Positions 1 through 5,292 of a stretch of DNA of 8,360 nucleotides are shown here, in pieces. Under the pieces are notes generated by a model, which saw only the letters and a list, made by a program, of their open reading frames with translations, was not told the origin of the DNA and searched no databases. Numbering within the stretch: the stretch's first letter is position 1; every line of letters starts with the position of its first letter. Origin of the DNA: an uncultured beta proteobacterium (lineage in GTDB: Bacteria; Pseudomonadota; Gammaproteobacteria; Burkholderiales; Rhodocyclaceae); the NCBI GenBank assembly GCA_903930395.1, contig CAIYYE010000499.1, positions 1 to 8,360 of the forward strand, read 5' to 3'. The translations under genes and the position numbers were made by a program.

Positions 1-218
1 ATCTTGTCGTCGGCTTTGTTGCCGGTCACGGTGACCTTGTCGACGTTGGTGACGACGATGAAATCACCGGTATCAACGTGCGGCGTGTAAATAGCCTTGT
101 GCTTGCCGCGCAGACGGCGGGCGATCTCGGTGGCGAGGCGGCCGAGCACCTTGTCTGTGGCGTCTACCACAAACCACTCGCGCTTCACCTCATGTGGCTT
201 GGCGGAAAACGTTTTCAT
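1..218 (-). CDS. rplM: 50S ribosomal protein L13, N-terminal part (cut by window edge)
   Basis: L13 is an early-assembling protein of the large ribosomal subunit and binds 23S rRNA. The minus strand reads 72 complete codons from an ATG at 218-216, beginning [20 protein letters not shown] and continuing through [18 protein letters not shown] and [13 protein letters not shown], which is the typical L13 N-terminal half. The family is about 142 residues, so roughly half is missing past the left edge, where rpsI (S9) would normally follow; that continuation is inferred. The start matches the family start. An AGGA Shine-Dalgarno element lies about 11 nt upstream (235-232), a little far but the only candidate. 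A strong promoter sits at 269-298, giving a leader of about 43 nt. In E. coli L13 represses its own operon; nothing here shows whether that holds in this organism. A segment complementary to the ribosome-binding site lies 220 bp upstream (see the candidate sRNA). Confidence 0.97.
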   Translation of the reverse strand, partial: MKTFSAKPHEVKREWFVVDATDKVLGRLATEIARRLRGKHKAIYTPHVDTGDFIVVTNVDKVTVTGNKADDK

Positions 219-219
219 A

Positions 220-233
220 TAAGTGTGCCGTCC
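220..233 (-). promoter_or_regulatory. rplM ribosome-binding region, one half of a distant complementary pair
   Basis: Read on the minus strand this is GGACGGCACACTTA, lying between the Shine-Dalgarno GGA and the nucleotide two bases before the rplM ATG. The segment 466-453, read on the same strand, is TAAGTGTGCCGTTC. The two pair over 14 positions: 12 consecutive Watson-Crick pairs, then one G-U pair, then one G-C pair. The pairing is visible directly. Any regulatory meaning is inference. Confidence 0.5.
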
Positions 234-244
234 TGAAAAATTTG

Positions 245-271
245 GGCGCGGATTGGAGAAAGGCGCGGATT
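245..271. repeat. 10-bp direct repeat overlapping the rplM promoter
   Basis: GGCGCGGATT occurs at 245-254 and again at 262-271, a period of 17 bp. On the minus strand the promoter-distal copy (271-262) overlaps the end of the -10 box and the expected start site. The other copy lies within the 5' leader. It could be a repeated protein-binding site or a duplicated discriminator. The role is unknown. Confidence 0.6.
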
Positions 272-298
272 CTAGTCGACTCCTGCAACAGGTGTCAA
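269..298 (-). promoter_or_regulatory. sigma70 promoter of rplM
   Basis: On the minus strand a perfect -35 box TTGACA (298-293) is followed by an 18-bp spacer and TAGAAT (274-269, 5 of 6 matches to TATAAT). Transcription would start near 262. The sequence just after the -10 box is CCGCGCC, a GC-rich discriminator. Such discriminators are typical of ribosomal promoters under stringent (ppGpp/DksA) control, so growth-rate control is a reasonable inference. This is the best promoter in the window. Confidence 0.8.
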
Positions 299-326
299 TG
301 CTTTTCCGTTCACTCAACCAATGGAC

Positions 327-355
327 AAAAAAAACGCGGCTCGCTGAGCCGCGTT
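327..355 (-). terminator. orphan rho-independent terminator facing left
   Basis: On the minus strand a perfect 10-bp stem (GAGCCGCGTT at 346-355 paired with AACGCGGCTC at 333-342) closes a 3-nt loop and runs into eight consecutive T (334-327, the first two shared with the stem). On the plus strand only two T follow the stem, so it works leftward. No protein gene lies to its right on this strand, because the next gene at 717 points the other way. It lies upstream of the rplM promoter, so it does not end the rplM transcript. It implies a short independent minus-strand transcript. Confidence 0.88.
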
Positions 356-452
356 AAATCCACACCAAAGGAGGAGGGTGGAGGAGACAAATCTGAACTG
401 AAGAACCCATCGCTGTTAAGTCACTACAGTTCGTACGCTTTGCATTCTCCAC

Positions 453-466
453 GAACGGCACACTTA
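453..466 (-). other. putative antisense segment matching the rplM ribosome-binding region
   Basis: The core, ACGGCACACTTA on the plus strand at 455-466, is an exact inverted copy of 220-231. With one G-U pair the complementarity reaches 14 nt and covers the GGA of the rplM Shine-Dalgarno sequence. If the minus-strand transcript ending at 327 exists, it would carry this segment near its 5' end. Confidence 0.5.
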
Positions 467-479
467 GAGCAAGAACTAT

Positions 480-494
480 TTGTGCGTCGCACAA
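480..494. promoter_or_regulatory. perfect 15-bp palindrome, possible operator
   Basis: TTGTGCG-T-CGCACAA is a perfect inverted repeat with 7-bp arms and a 1-bp centre. The centre is too short for an RNA hairpin, so a dimeric regulator's DNA site is more likely. It is a GC-rich island in an AT-rich tract and sits where the candidate minus-strand transcript would start. The binding protein is unknown. Confidence 0.4.
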
Positions 495-523
495 TTAAAA
501 TAAATATGTATTGATACACTTAA
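494..523 (-). promoter_or_regulatory. weak candidate promoter of the minus-strand small RNA
   Basis: TTAAGT (523-518), an 18-bp spacer and TTTAAT (499-494, 5 of 6 to TATAAT) could start a leftward transcript near 487. The -35 box is poor. The surrounding tract, roughly 490-590, is so AT-rich that chance matches are expected, so this is only the best of several options. Confidence 0.25.
507..518. promoter_or_regulatory. 12-bp palindrome in the AT-rich promoter tract
   Basis: TGTAT-TG-ATACA is a perfect inverted repeat lying in the spacer of the candidate sRNA promoter. With the palindrome at 480-494 it brackets the proposed -10 box. It is not a good FNR site, because the second half lacks ATCAA in the right place. 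Confidence 0.3.
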
Positions 524-545
524 TTTATGGATTTCAATTGCATGA

Positions 546-574
546 TTTACATACATTAACTATTAATATATACA
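546..574 (+). promoter_or_regulatory. candidate promoter of the OsmC-like gene
   Basis: TTTACA (546-551, 5 of 6), a 17-bp spacer and TATACA (569-574, 4 of 6) lie on the plus strand. Transcription would begin near 581, giving a leader of about 135 nt. The AT-rich background lowers confidence. Confidence 0.35.
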
Positions 575-626
575 CAATATTTATCAATGCGGAAATCCAG
601 TTTCGCTAGCATCTGACGCAAAACAC

Positions 627-646
627 CAGCGCAATTTGCTGCGCTG
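627..646 (+). promoter_or_regulatory. hairpin or palindrome in the OsmC-like gene leader
   Basis: CAGCGCA and TGCGCTG form a perfect 7-bp inverted repeat around a 6-nt loop (ATTTGC). No T-run follows, so it is not a terminator. It lies about 70 bp before the start codon and could be an operator or an mRNA structure. Confidence 0.4.
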
Positions 647-716
647 CAGCATTCCTCCAAAACAAGCCCGAACGAAGCACATCCGTTAGAATTCCCGGTC
701 TTGCAAGGAGATCACC

Positions 717-1145
717 ATGGAATGCACCGTTAGATGGATGGGTAACGACGCCGGAATGTCGTTTGTTGCGGAAACTGGCAGTGGCCACGCTGTGGTCATG
801 GATGGCGCAGTCGAAGCCGGGGGAAGGAATATTGGTCTGCGGCCAATGGAGATGGTGCTGGCAGGCACAGGCGGTTGCACAGCTTTTGATGTCGTGCTGA
901 TTCTCAAGAAGGGGCGCCATGCGGTCAGTGGCTGCGATGTCAGCATGAAGGCCGAGCGGGCGGATACCGACCCCAAGATATTCACGCATATCCACTTCCA
1001 CTACCGGGTCAAGGGCAAGCAACTCAAGCCCGACGCAGTGGCGCGCGCCATCGAACTATCGAAAGATAAATACTGCTCGGCATCGATCATGATCGGCAAG
1101 ACGGCAGAAATCACCCACGACTTCGAAATCATCGAAGAATCCTGA
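717..1145 (+). CDS. OsmC family protein, YhfA-like
   Basis: This is a 142-residue cytoplasmic protein without signal peptide. OsmC/Ohr-fold proteins are small dimers that reduce organic hydroperoxides using two cysteines. Both expected positions are present: Cys54 in AGTGGCTAFDV and Cys120 in DKYCSASIM. Length and the motif order (VRWMGN start, GLRPMEMVLAGTGGCT helix, KYCSAS helix) resemble the E. coli YhfA branch rather than true Ohr, so peroxidase activity is not assured. The start is well supported: AAGGAG lies 6 nt before the ATG and the sequence begins as in the family. The gene stands alone, divergent from the proposed sRNA and rplM, and convergent with coq7 across 16 bp. That gap carries only a 5-bp hairpin (1148-1152 with 1157-1161) without a T-run, so no proper terminator is visible. 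Confidence 0.9.
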   Translation: MECTVRWMGNDAGMSFVAETGSGHAVVMDGAVEAGGRNIGLRPMEMVLAGTGGCTAFDVVLILKKGRHAVSGCDVSMKAERADTDPKIFTHIHFHYRVKGKQLKPDAVARAIELSKDKYCSASIMIGKTAEITHDFEIIEES

Positions 1146-1161
1146 CCTCGCCGTTGGGCGA

Positions 1162-1785
1162 TCAGATACGGTAGGCGGCCCCAGTCATCACCTTGGCCGC
1201 CATTTTCATGGCCACCTTTACTGGCGCCGGAAGCTCTGCCGCACCGTAGTGAACGGCCGTTTCCGCATGTTGAATCTCATCCAGACGCATCTGCTCGACG
1301 ATCGCCCGGGAACGGGCGTCATCCTCGGGCAAACTGAGTAAATGTCCATCCAGATGCGCCTCGACCTGCCGTTCTGTTTCAGCCAGGAAGCCAAGATTCC
1401 ATTTATCGCCTAGCGCACCAGCCGCCAGGCCCAGCGTCAGCGAGCCAAGATACAGGAGCGGATTGAGCAGGCTCTTGCGCCCCCCCAATTCGGCAATCCG
1501 CTGCTCCGTCCAGGCCAGATGCTCGGTTTCCTCATCGGCAGCGCCACGCAGGGCTTCGCGGATTTCCGGATCACGCGACGTCAGCGCCTGCCCCTGGTAG
1601 AGGGCCTGAGCACAAATTTCGCCACAGTGGTTTACCCGCATCAAACCCAGCGCATGGCGACGCTGATCGAGTTCCTGCACGATATCGGGCAAGTTATCGC
1701 CCGGCGTTGGACGAACGCTGCGCGCCGGGGCCAGCACGGTACGCAGTGCACGGTCAAATTCGAGTATCAGTTGATCCGGCGACAT
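1162..1785 (-). CDS. coq7: demethoxyubiquinone hydroxylase Coq7 (2-polyprenyl-3-methyl-6-methoxy-1,4-benzoquinone monooxygenase)
   Basis: Coq7 carries out the last hydroxylation of the ubiquinone ring, an O2-dependent di-iron reaction at the membrane. It is followed by UbiG methylation. The 207-residue length is normal for the bacterial enzyme. The ferritin-like iron ligands are visible: Glu56 in NHCGEICAQ, Glu86 and His89 in EETEH, Glu142 in QVEAHL, and Glu170 and His173 in LDEIQHAE. A hydrophobic stretch at about 109-125 fits the membrane-binding helix. The ATG at 1785 lies 4 bp after the stop of the CNP1-like gene and has only a weak GAAG ribosome-binding site, so translational coupling is likely. 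It is the last gene of the rppH operon. A run of seven G (plus-strand C 1480-1486) encodes Gly101-Gly102. Its presence implies an aerobic ubiquinone pathway. Confidence 0.95.
   Translation of the reverse strand: MSPDQLILEFDRALRTVLAPARSVRPTPGDNLPDIVQELDQRRHALGLMRVNHCGEICAQALYQGQALTSRDPEIREALRGAADEETEHLAWTEQRIAELGGRKSLLNPLLYLGSLTLGLAAGALGDKWNLGFLAETERQVEAHLDGHLLSLPEDDARSRAIVEQMRLDEIQHAETAVHYGAAELPAPVKVAMKMAAKVMTGAAYRI
1480..1486 (-). repeat. seven-G homopolymer inside coq7
   Basis: The run reads as G on the coding strand and encodes Gly101-Gly102 of Coq7, in frame. Slippage here would truncate Coq7 after its first three iron ligands. Confidence 0.9.
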
Positions 1786-1789
1786 GGCT

Positions 1790-2305
1790 TCAGTGTTTGT
1801 TATCCGGGTGACCGCCCTGCTTCAGGGCATTCCGTGCCTCGGCGGCATCCTGCACAATACTGCCGATCGGGCAGAAATAATCGAGGAACAGCGTTGCGTG
1901 ATGGCGATTGGCGTATTGCTCCTGAATGCGCACCCATTCATTTTTGCGCGCCTTCGACCAGCTTCCGTCCTGCCTCCCCGAGGCATAGATACGACGCTCG
2001 CGTGTCTGACAGCGCATACCCTCGAAGGTTACGTTACGCCCCCCCCCTGCCGCCAGAATCAGCAGTACATAGCGCACAACACCGTCCGTACCCACGCTGA
2101 TGGTTGAACCGTCGACAAAAAACCGATTCTCCGTTGCCGCGCTGACATAGAAGGGCAGCATGCTGTCTTGCCGGGGCGCAGCAGGCAACTGAACTTCAAC
2201 TTCCTGCCACTGCTTGTTTTCGTAATCCTCCTCGAAATCGGCCTGAACCGTGGCCGATACGAGCAAGGACAATAAGAGTGGTAGCCCGCAACGAAACAAT
2301 GTCAT
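1790..2305 (-). CDS. CNP1-like family protein, exported, function unknown
   Basis: This 171-residue protein has a signal peptide: positive start MTLFR, hydrophobic core to about residue 17, likely cleavage after ATVQA (residue 22). The mature part has the marks of the CNP1-like family found in betaproteobacteria: [43 protein letters not shown] and LDYFCPIG. The family's function is not known to me. The two mature cysteines, Cys99 and Cys145, could form a disulfide. The ATG overlaps the rppH stop in an ATGA (2305-2302) and has AGGA 8 nt upstream, so it is coupled to rppH. coq7 follows after 4 bp. Residues Gly87-Gly89 are encoded by nine consecutive G. Family recognition is firm; a role beside ubiquinone synthesis or RNA turnover would be speculation. 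Confidence 0.85.
   Translation of the reverse strand: MTLFRCGLPLLLSLLVSATVQADFEEDYENKQWQEVEVQLPAAPRQDSMLPFYVSAATENRFFVDGSTISVGTDGVVRYVLLILAAGGGRNVTFEGMRCQTRERRIYASGRQDGSWSKARKNEWVRIQEQYANRHHATLFLDYFCPIGSIVQDAAEARNALKQGGHPDNKH
2039..2047 (-). repeat. nine-G homopolymer inside the CNP1-like gene
   Basis: The plus strand has nine C, read as GGG GGG GGG and encoding Gly87-Gly89. The reading frame continues correctly into the conserved NVTFEGMRC, so nine is the in-frame length. G tracts of this size are known slippage hotspots in phase-variable genes of other bacteria. Confidence 0.9.
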
Positions 2306-2856
2306 GCCTGATCCTCGAGTCCTGCAGGAATATCCGAATCCGCCGATTCACCGACAACTCGCCGATGCTTGGCCCCTTTTCGGTCGAAATCGATGAAGCG
2401 GACAAGCTCATTGAGCGCCTGTTCATAAACAGAGCGCTTGAACTCGATCACGGCATCGAGCGGAATCCAGTAGTCGTTCCAGCGCCATGCATCGAATTCC
2501 GGCTTGTTGGTGGCGCGCAGACTGACATCGTTGTCGCGCCCTACCAGACGAAGCAGGAACCAGATCTGTTTCTGGCCCTTGTAGGACCCGCGCCATTCGC
2601 GCTTGATCCAGTGTGTCGGCACTTCATAACGCAACCAGCCTTTGGTTCGCCCAAGGATACGCACATGTTCGGGCAGCAGCCCGACCTCTTCATGCAGTTC
2701 ACGAAACATGGCTTCTTCGGGCGTTTCGCCGCGCTTGATGCCACCTTGCGGAAACTGCCAGGAATGCTCCCGTATGCGCTTACCCCAGAAAACCTCGTTC
2801 TTGGCGTTACAAAGAATGATGCCGACGTTCGGGCGATAGCCTTCGCGGTCGAGCAT
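2302..2856 (-). CDS. rppH: RNA pyrophosphohydrolase RppH (Nudix)
   Basis: RppH removes pyrophosphate from the 5' end of mRNA and so opens it to RNase E. The 184-residue protein begins [20 protein letters not shown], closely resembling the family start, which is why I use the ATG at 2856 and not the in-frame ATG 60 nt upstream. AGGA lies 5 nt before the chosen start. The Nudix box GX5EX7REUXEEXGU is complete: Gly38, Glu44, Arg52-Glu53, Glu56-Glu57, Gly59. It is preceded by the typical [16 protein letters not shown]. The C-terminus after about residue 160 (charged, AKHRR then acidic) is variable in the family. It is the first gene of the minus-strand operon with the CNP1-like gene and coq7, and is divergent from proS over 112 bp. 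Confidence 0.95.
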   Translation of the reverse strand: MLDREGYRPNVGIILCNAKNEVFWGKRIREHSWQFPQGGIKRGETPEEAMFRELHEEVGLLPEHVRILGRTKGWLRYEVPTHWIKREWRGSYKGQKQIWFLLRLVGRDNDVSLRATNKPEFDAWRWNDYWIPLDAVIEFKRSVYEQALNELVRFIDFDRKGAKHRRVVGESADSDIPAGLEDQA

Positions 2857-2931
2857 AAAAATCCTGAAAAAATTAATAGTTAGCCGGATTCTTTCACAAA
2901 GGGCGTCCGCATGCAAAGAAGCGGGACCGTG

Positions 2932-2937
2932 TAAAAT
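2932..2937 (+). promoter_or_regulatory. candidate -10 box of proS
   Basis: TAAAAT (5 of 6 to TATAAT) lies 31 bp before the proS ATG, giving a leader of about 25 nt. No good -35 box lies 16-18 bp upstream, so it is a weak call. An AAGAG ribosome-binding site 6 nt before the ATG fits. Confidence 0.35.
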
Positions 2938-2968
2938 CGAGCTTTCCCAACGAATTCAAGAGCATCCC

Positions 2969-4696
2969 ATGCGCACTTCGCAGTTCTTTTTTACCACTCT
3001 CAAGGAAGCCCCGGCCGACGCCGAAGTTATCAGCCAGAAAATGATGCTGCGCGCCGGCTATATCAAGCGGGCAGCTGCCGGCATTTACACCTGGATGCCG
3101 CTTGGTTTGCGCGTCTTGCGCAAAGTTGAGAACATCGTTCGCGAAGAGATGAACAATGCCGGCGCACTGGAACTGCTCATGCCCGCCGTGCAACCGGCCG
3201 AACTGTGGCAGGAATCCGGACGCTGGGAGGAATATGGCCCTGAGTTGCTGCGTTTCAAGGACAGGCACCAGCGCGAATTCGTCATCGGCCCGACGCACGA
3301 GGAAGTCATCACCGACGTTGTCCGTCGCGACGTGAAAAGCTATCGCCAGTTGCCGATTCACCTGTACCAGGTGCAGACCAAGTTCCGCGACGAAATCCGT
3401 CCGCGCTTCGGCGTCATGCGCGGTCGCGAATTCCTGATGAAAGACGGCTATTCCTTCCATTCCTCCTTCGACGACCTGAAGCGCGAATACGGCAACATGT
3501 ACGACACCTACAGCCGCATTTTCACGCGCCTGGGTTTGCGATTCCGCGCCGTTGCGGCCGATACCGGCTCGATCGGCGGCACCGGTTCGCATGAATTCCA
3601 TGTCCTGGCCGACTCCGGGGAAGACGACATCGCCTTCTGTCCTGATTCCGGCTATGCCGCCAACGTCGAACTGGCCGAGGCCATCGCGCCGACAACGCCG
3701 CGCCCGGCCGCGACGGCCACAATGGAAAAAATCCATACACCGGGCAAGATGGCTTGCGTCGATGTGGCAAAATTTCTCGACGTTGAGCTGCCCCGCATCG
3801 TCAAGAGCATCGCCGTTGTCAGCGAGTTCGAAGGCAAAACGCAGTTCGCCCTGCTGCTCGTTCGCGCCGATCACGAAATGAACGAAATCAAGGCCAGCAA
3901 GATCCCCGGCCTCGCGGAATTGCGCCTGGCCAGCGAAGAAGAAGTCATCAGCCAACTCGGCTGCAAACCCGGCTTCATCGGCCCCGTCGGCATCGACGCC
4001 GGCAAGGTGGCCGTTTATGCCGACCGCAGCGTCGCCGCGATGAGCGACTTCATTTGCGGCGCCAACGAAGCCGGCTTCCACCTGAGCGGCGTCAATTTTG
4101 GCCGTGACCTGCCGGAACCGATCGTCGCCGATATCCGCAATGTCGTAGCCGGCGACCCCTCACCCGATGGCCGGGGGTCGCTGGAAATCCTGCGCGGCAT
4201 CGAAGTTGGCCACATTTTCCAGCTCCGCCAGAAATACGCCCAGGCACTGAACTGTGCCTACCTCGACGAAAACGGCAAGAGCCAGATCATGGAAATGGGT
4301 TGCTACGGCATCGGCGTCTCGCGCATCGTCGGCGCCGCCATCGAACAGGGCAACGACGACAAGGGCATCATCCTGCCGCCAGCCATTGCCCCCTTCGAGG
4401 TTTGCCTGGTGCCCATGGGCTACCACAAAAGCGAAGCAGTCAAGGCCGCTGCCGACCAGTTGTATGGCGAACTCAAGGCGGCCGGGGTCGATGTCGTGCT
4501 GGATGACCGTGACGAGCGCCCCGGCGTCATGTTCGCCGACATGGAACTGATCGGCATCCCGCATCGCGTCGTCATCGGCGAGCGCGGTCTCAAGGAAGGC
4601 CAGCTCGAATACAAGGGCCGGCGCGACCTGGAAGCGACGATGATCGTCCAGACCGATGCGCTGAGCATCATCCAAGGGAAATTGTGCGCCGCCTGA
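2969..4696 (+). CDS. proS: prolyl-tRNA synthetase, bacterial type with editing domain
   Basis: ProRS joins proline to tRNA-Pro and removes mischarged alanine. The 575 residues match the bacterial (E. coli-like, class IIa) form. N-terminal catalytic part: start [20 protein letters not shown], the proline-binding GPTHEE loop at 107-112, motif 2 around [20 protein letters not shown] (144-163). An insertion editing domain covers about 225-405; Lys279, the residue known for editing in E. coli, is conserved in IVKS. Motif 3 is GCYGIGVSR at 444-452. The anticodon-binding domain follows from about 473 to 575 ([29 protein letters not shown]). The start matches the family. Its last 13 bases overlap the next gene, so both are probably translated from one mRNA. 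Confidence 0.97.
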   Translation: MRTSQFFFTTLKEAPADAEVISQKMMLRAGYIKRAAAGIYTWMPLGLRVLRKVENIVREEMNNAGALELLMPAVQPAELWQESGRWEEYGPELLRFKDRHQREFVIGPTHEEVITDVVRRDVKSYRQLPIHLYQVQTKFRDEIRPRFGVMRGREFLMKDGYSFHSSFDDLKREYGNMYDTYSRIFTRLGLRFRAVAADTGSIGGTGSHEFHVLADSGEDDIAFCPDSGYAANVELAEAIAPTTPRPAATATMEKIHTPGKMACVDVAKFLDVELPRIVKSIAVVSEFEGKTQFALLLVRADHEMNEIKASKIPGLAELRLASEEEVISQLGCKPGFIGPVGIDAGKVAVYADRSVAAMSDFICGANEAGFHLSGVNFGRDLPEPIVADIRNVVAGDPSPDGRGSLEILRGIEVGHIFQLRQKYAQALNCAYLDENGKSQIMEMGCYGIGVSRIVGAAIEQGNDDKGIILPPAIAPFEVCLVPMGYHKSEAVKAAADQLYGELKAAGVDVVLDDRDERPGVMFADMELIGIPHRVVIGERGLKEGQLEYKGRRDLEATMIVQTDALSIIQGKLCAA

Positions 4697-5292
4697 TTGC
4701 GGCCCTGTGTGTCTGTGGCGCGTCGGCGGCCTTCGCCGGCGCGCAAAAGTATGAACCGCTCTCGGCCAGCGTGCAGGCCGCCCTGCACAAGGCTGTTTCC
4801 GACTCGCGGCCGACCGTCAGCTCGTTCAAAGATCCGATGGAAGCGGCCGACTGGCTGGGCGAAATGTCACGCCGGCTGGAGAAACGCATTCCGAATCGGG
4901 AGTACCGCATCGACCTGCTGCGCAGCGTCCATTACGAAGCCACCCGCGCCGGGCTTGACCCGCAACTGGTGCTCGGCCTCATGCAGGTCGAGTCGGGCTT
5001 TCGCAAATACGCCGTATCCTCGGCCGGGGCACGCGGCTACATGCAGGTCATGCCCTTCTGGGTCAAAGTGATTGGCCGGCCGGAGGATTCCCTGTTCGAC
5101 CTGCGCACCAGCCTGCGCTACGGCTGCACCATCCTGCGCCACTACCTGGATATCGAAAAGGGCGACCTCTTCCGCGCCCTCGGCCGCTATAACGGCAGCC
5201 TGGGCAAACCGGAATACCCCAACATGGTTCGCGCCGCCTGGCAGAACCAGTGGCACTACGACACGCCCGCCCGCCTGACGCAGAACCGCTGA
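4684..5292 (+). CDS. exported lytic transglycosylase (SLT domain, GH23-like)
   Basis: This enzyme cleaves the MurNAc-GlcNAc bond of peptidoglycan to give 1,6-anhydro ends, and acts in the periplasm. It has 202 residues. A signal peptide ([18 protein letters not shown], cleavage about residue 18) has no lipobox. The SLT domain covers about 82-180. The catalytic glutamate is Glu103 in [14 protein letters not shown], followed by [12 protein letters not shown] and later RYNGSLG; GYMQ replaces the usual GLMQ. The start is GTG at 4684, supported by AAGGG 5 nt upstream and by the intact signal peptide. It overlaps the end of proS by 13 bp, implying coupling. Its stop codon abuts that of ffh with no base between. 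Physiological role beyond cell-wall turnover is not evident. Confidence 0.9.
   Translation: MRRLIAALCVCGASAAFAGAQKYEPLSASVQAALHKAVSDSRPTVSSFKDPMEAADWLGEMSRRLEKRIPNREYRIDLLRSVHYEATRAGLDPQLVLGLMQVESGFRKYAVSSAGARGYMQVMPFWVKVIGRPEDSLFDLRTSLRYGCTILRHYLDIEKGDLFRALGRYNGSLGKPEYPNMVRAAWQNQWHYDTPARLTQNR

Larger units (their letters stand above)
327..487 (-). ncRNA. candidate small RNA with anti-Shine-Dalgarno motifs and complementarity to the rplM leader
   Basis: This is a proposed transcript of about 160 nt. The 3' end is set by the terminator at 355-327. The 5' end is a guess, based on a weak promoter at 523-494. From 5' to 3' it holds: the segment 466-453 (UAAGUGUGCCGUUC), complementary to the rplM Shine-Dalgarno region; a hairpin with outer stem GUUCGU/ACGAAC (456-451 with 430-425 region) and an inner AUGC/GCGU stem with an AAA loop; a CU-rich part with CUCCUCC (386-380) and CCUCCUCC (377-370); and the terminator. 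The second CU motif can sit in the 14-nt loop of a UCCAC/GUGGA hairpin (382-378 with 363-359). Exposed CCUCC loops are known from the alphaproteobacterial CcsR ('cuckoo') and alpha-r14 sRNAs, where they bind ribosome-binding sites. I see no DUF1127 gene nearby as found beside CcsR, and claim no homology, only the same design. The alternative is a short leader or an unannotated peptide gene. Confidence 0.45.

Noticed and set aside
361..386. Two strong purine-rich Shine-Dalgarno-like stretches on the plus strand (GGAGGAGGG and GGAGGAG)
   Set aside because: No ATG, GTG or TTG follows at a usable distance with a reading frame of any length. The sequence makes more sense on the minus strand as anti-Shine-Dalgarno motifs.
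354..410. Minus-strand 18-codon peptide frame (MGSSVQICLLHPPPLVWI) ending at the terminator stem, as an attenuator peptide with a stalling PPP
   Set aside because: No Shine-Dalgarno sequence stands before its ATG and no gene follows the terminator before the rplM promoter. The CU-rich stretch explains the LLHPPPL reading. Kept only as an alternative to the sRNA.
416..445. Minus-strand 9-codon peptide frame (MQSVRTVVT) with GGAG just upstream
   Set aside because: GGAG is only 1 nt from the ATG and the sequence folds into the GUUCGU/ACGAAC hairpin, so it is more likely part of an RNA structure.
194..514. Plus-strand open frame of 106 codons from a GTG, covering the rplM start and the gap
   Set aside because: It begins inside rplM on the opposite strand, has no ribosome-binding site or recognisable protein character, and runs through the terminator stem and the AT-rich tract.
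511..524. FNR-type site reading TTGAT-N4-TTAAT
   Set aside because: Only the left half matches TTGAT-N4-ATCAA; the right half has too few matches.
1148..1161. Hairpin TCGCC-GTTG-GGCGA between the OsmC-like gene and coq7 as a two-way terminator
   Set aside because: Only five pairs and no T-run on either strand.
2857..2916. Upstream in-frame ATG giving rppH 20 extra residues
   Set aside because: The added residues match nothing in the family, while the inner ATG starts exactly at the conserved [10 protein letters not shown] and has AGGA at good spacing.
2894..4081. Minus-strand open frame of 395 codons opposite proS
   Set aside because: It is antisense to a complete, conserved ProRS; long antisense frames are common in GC-rich coding DNA. 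The composition (Gly, Asp, Ala, Phe rich) looks like a reverse-frame shadow.
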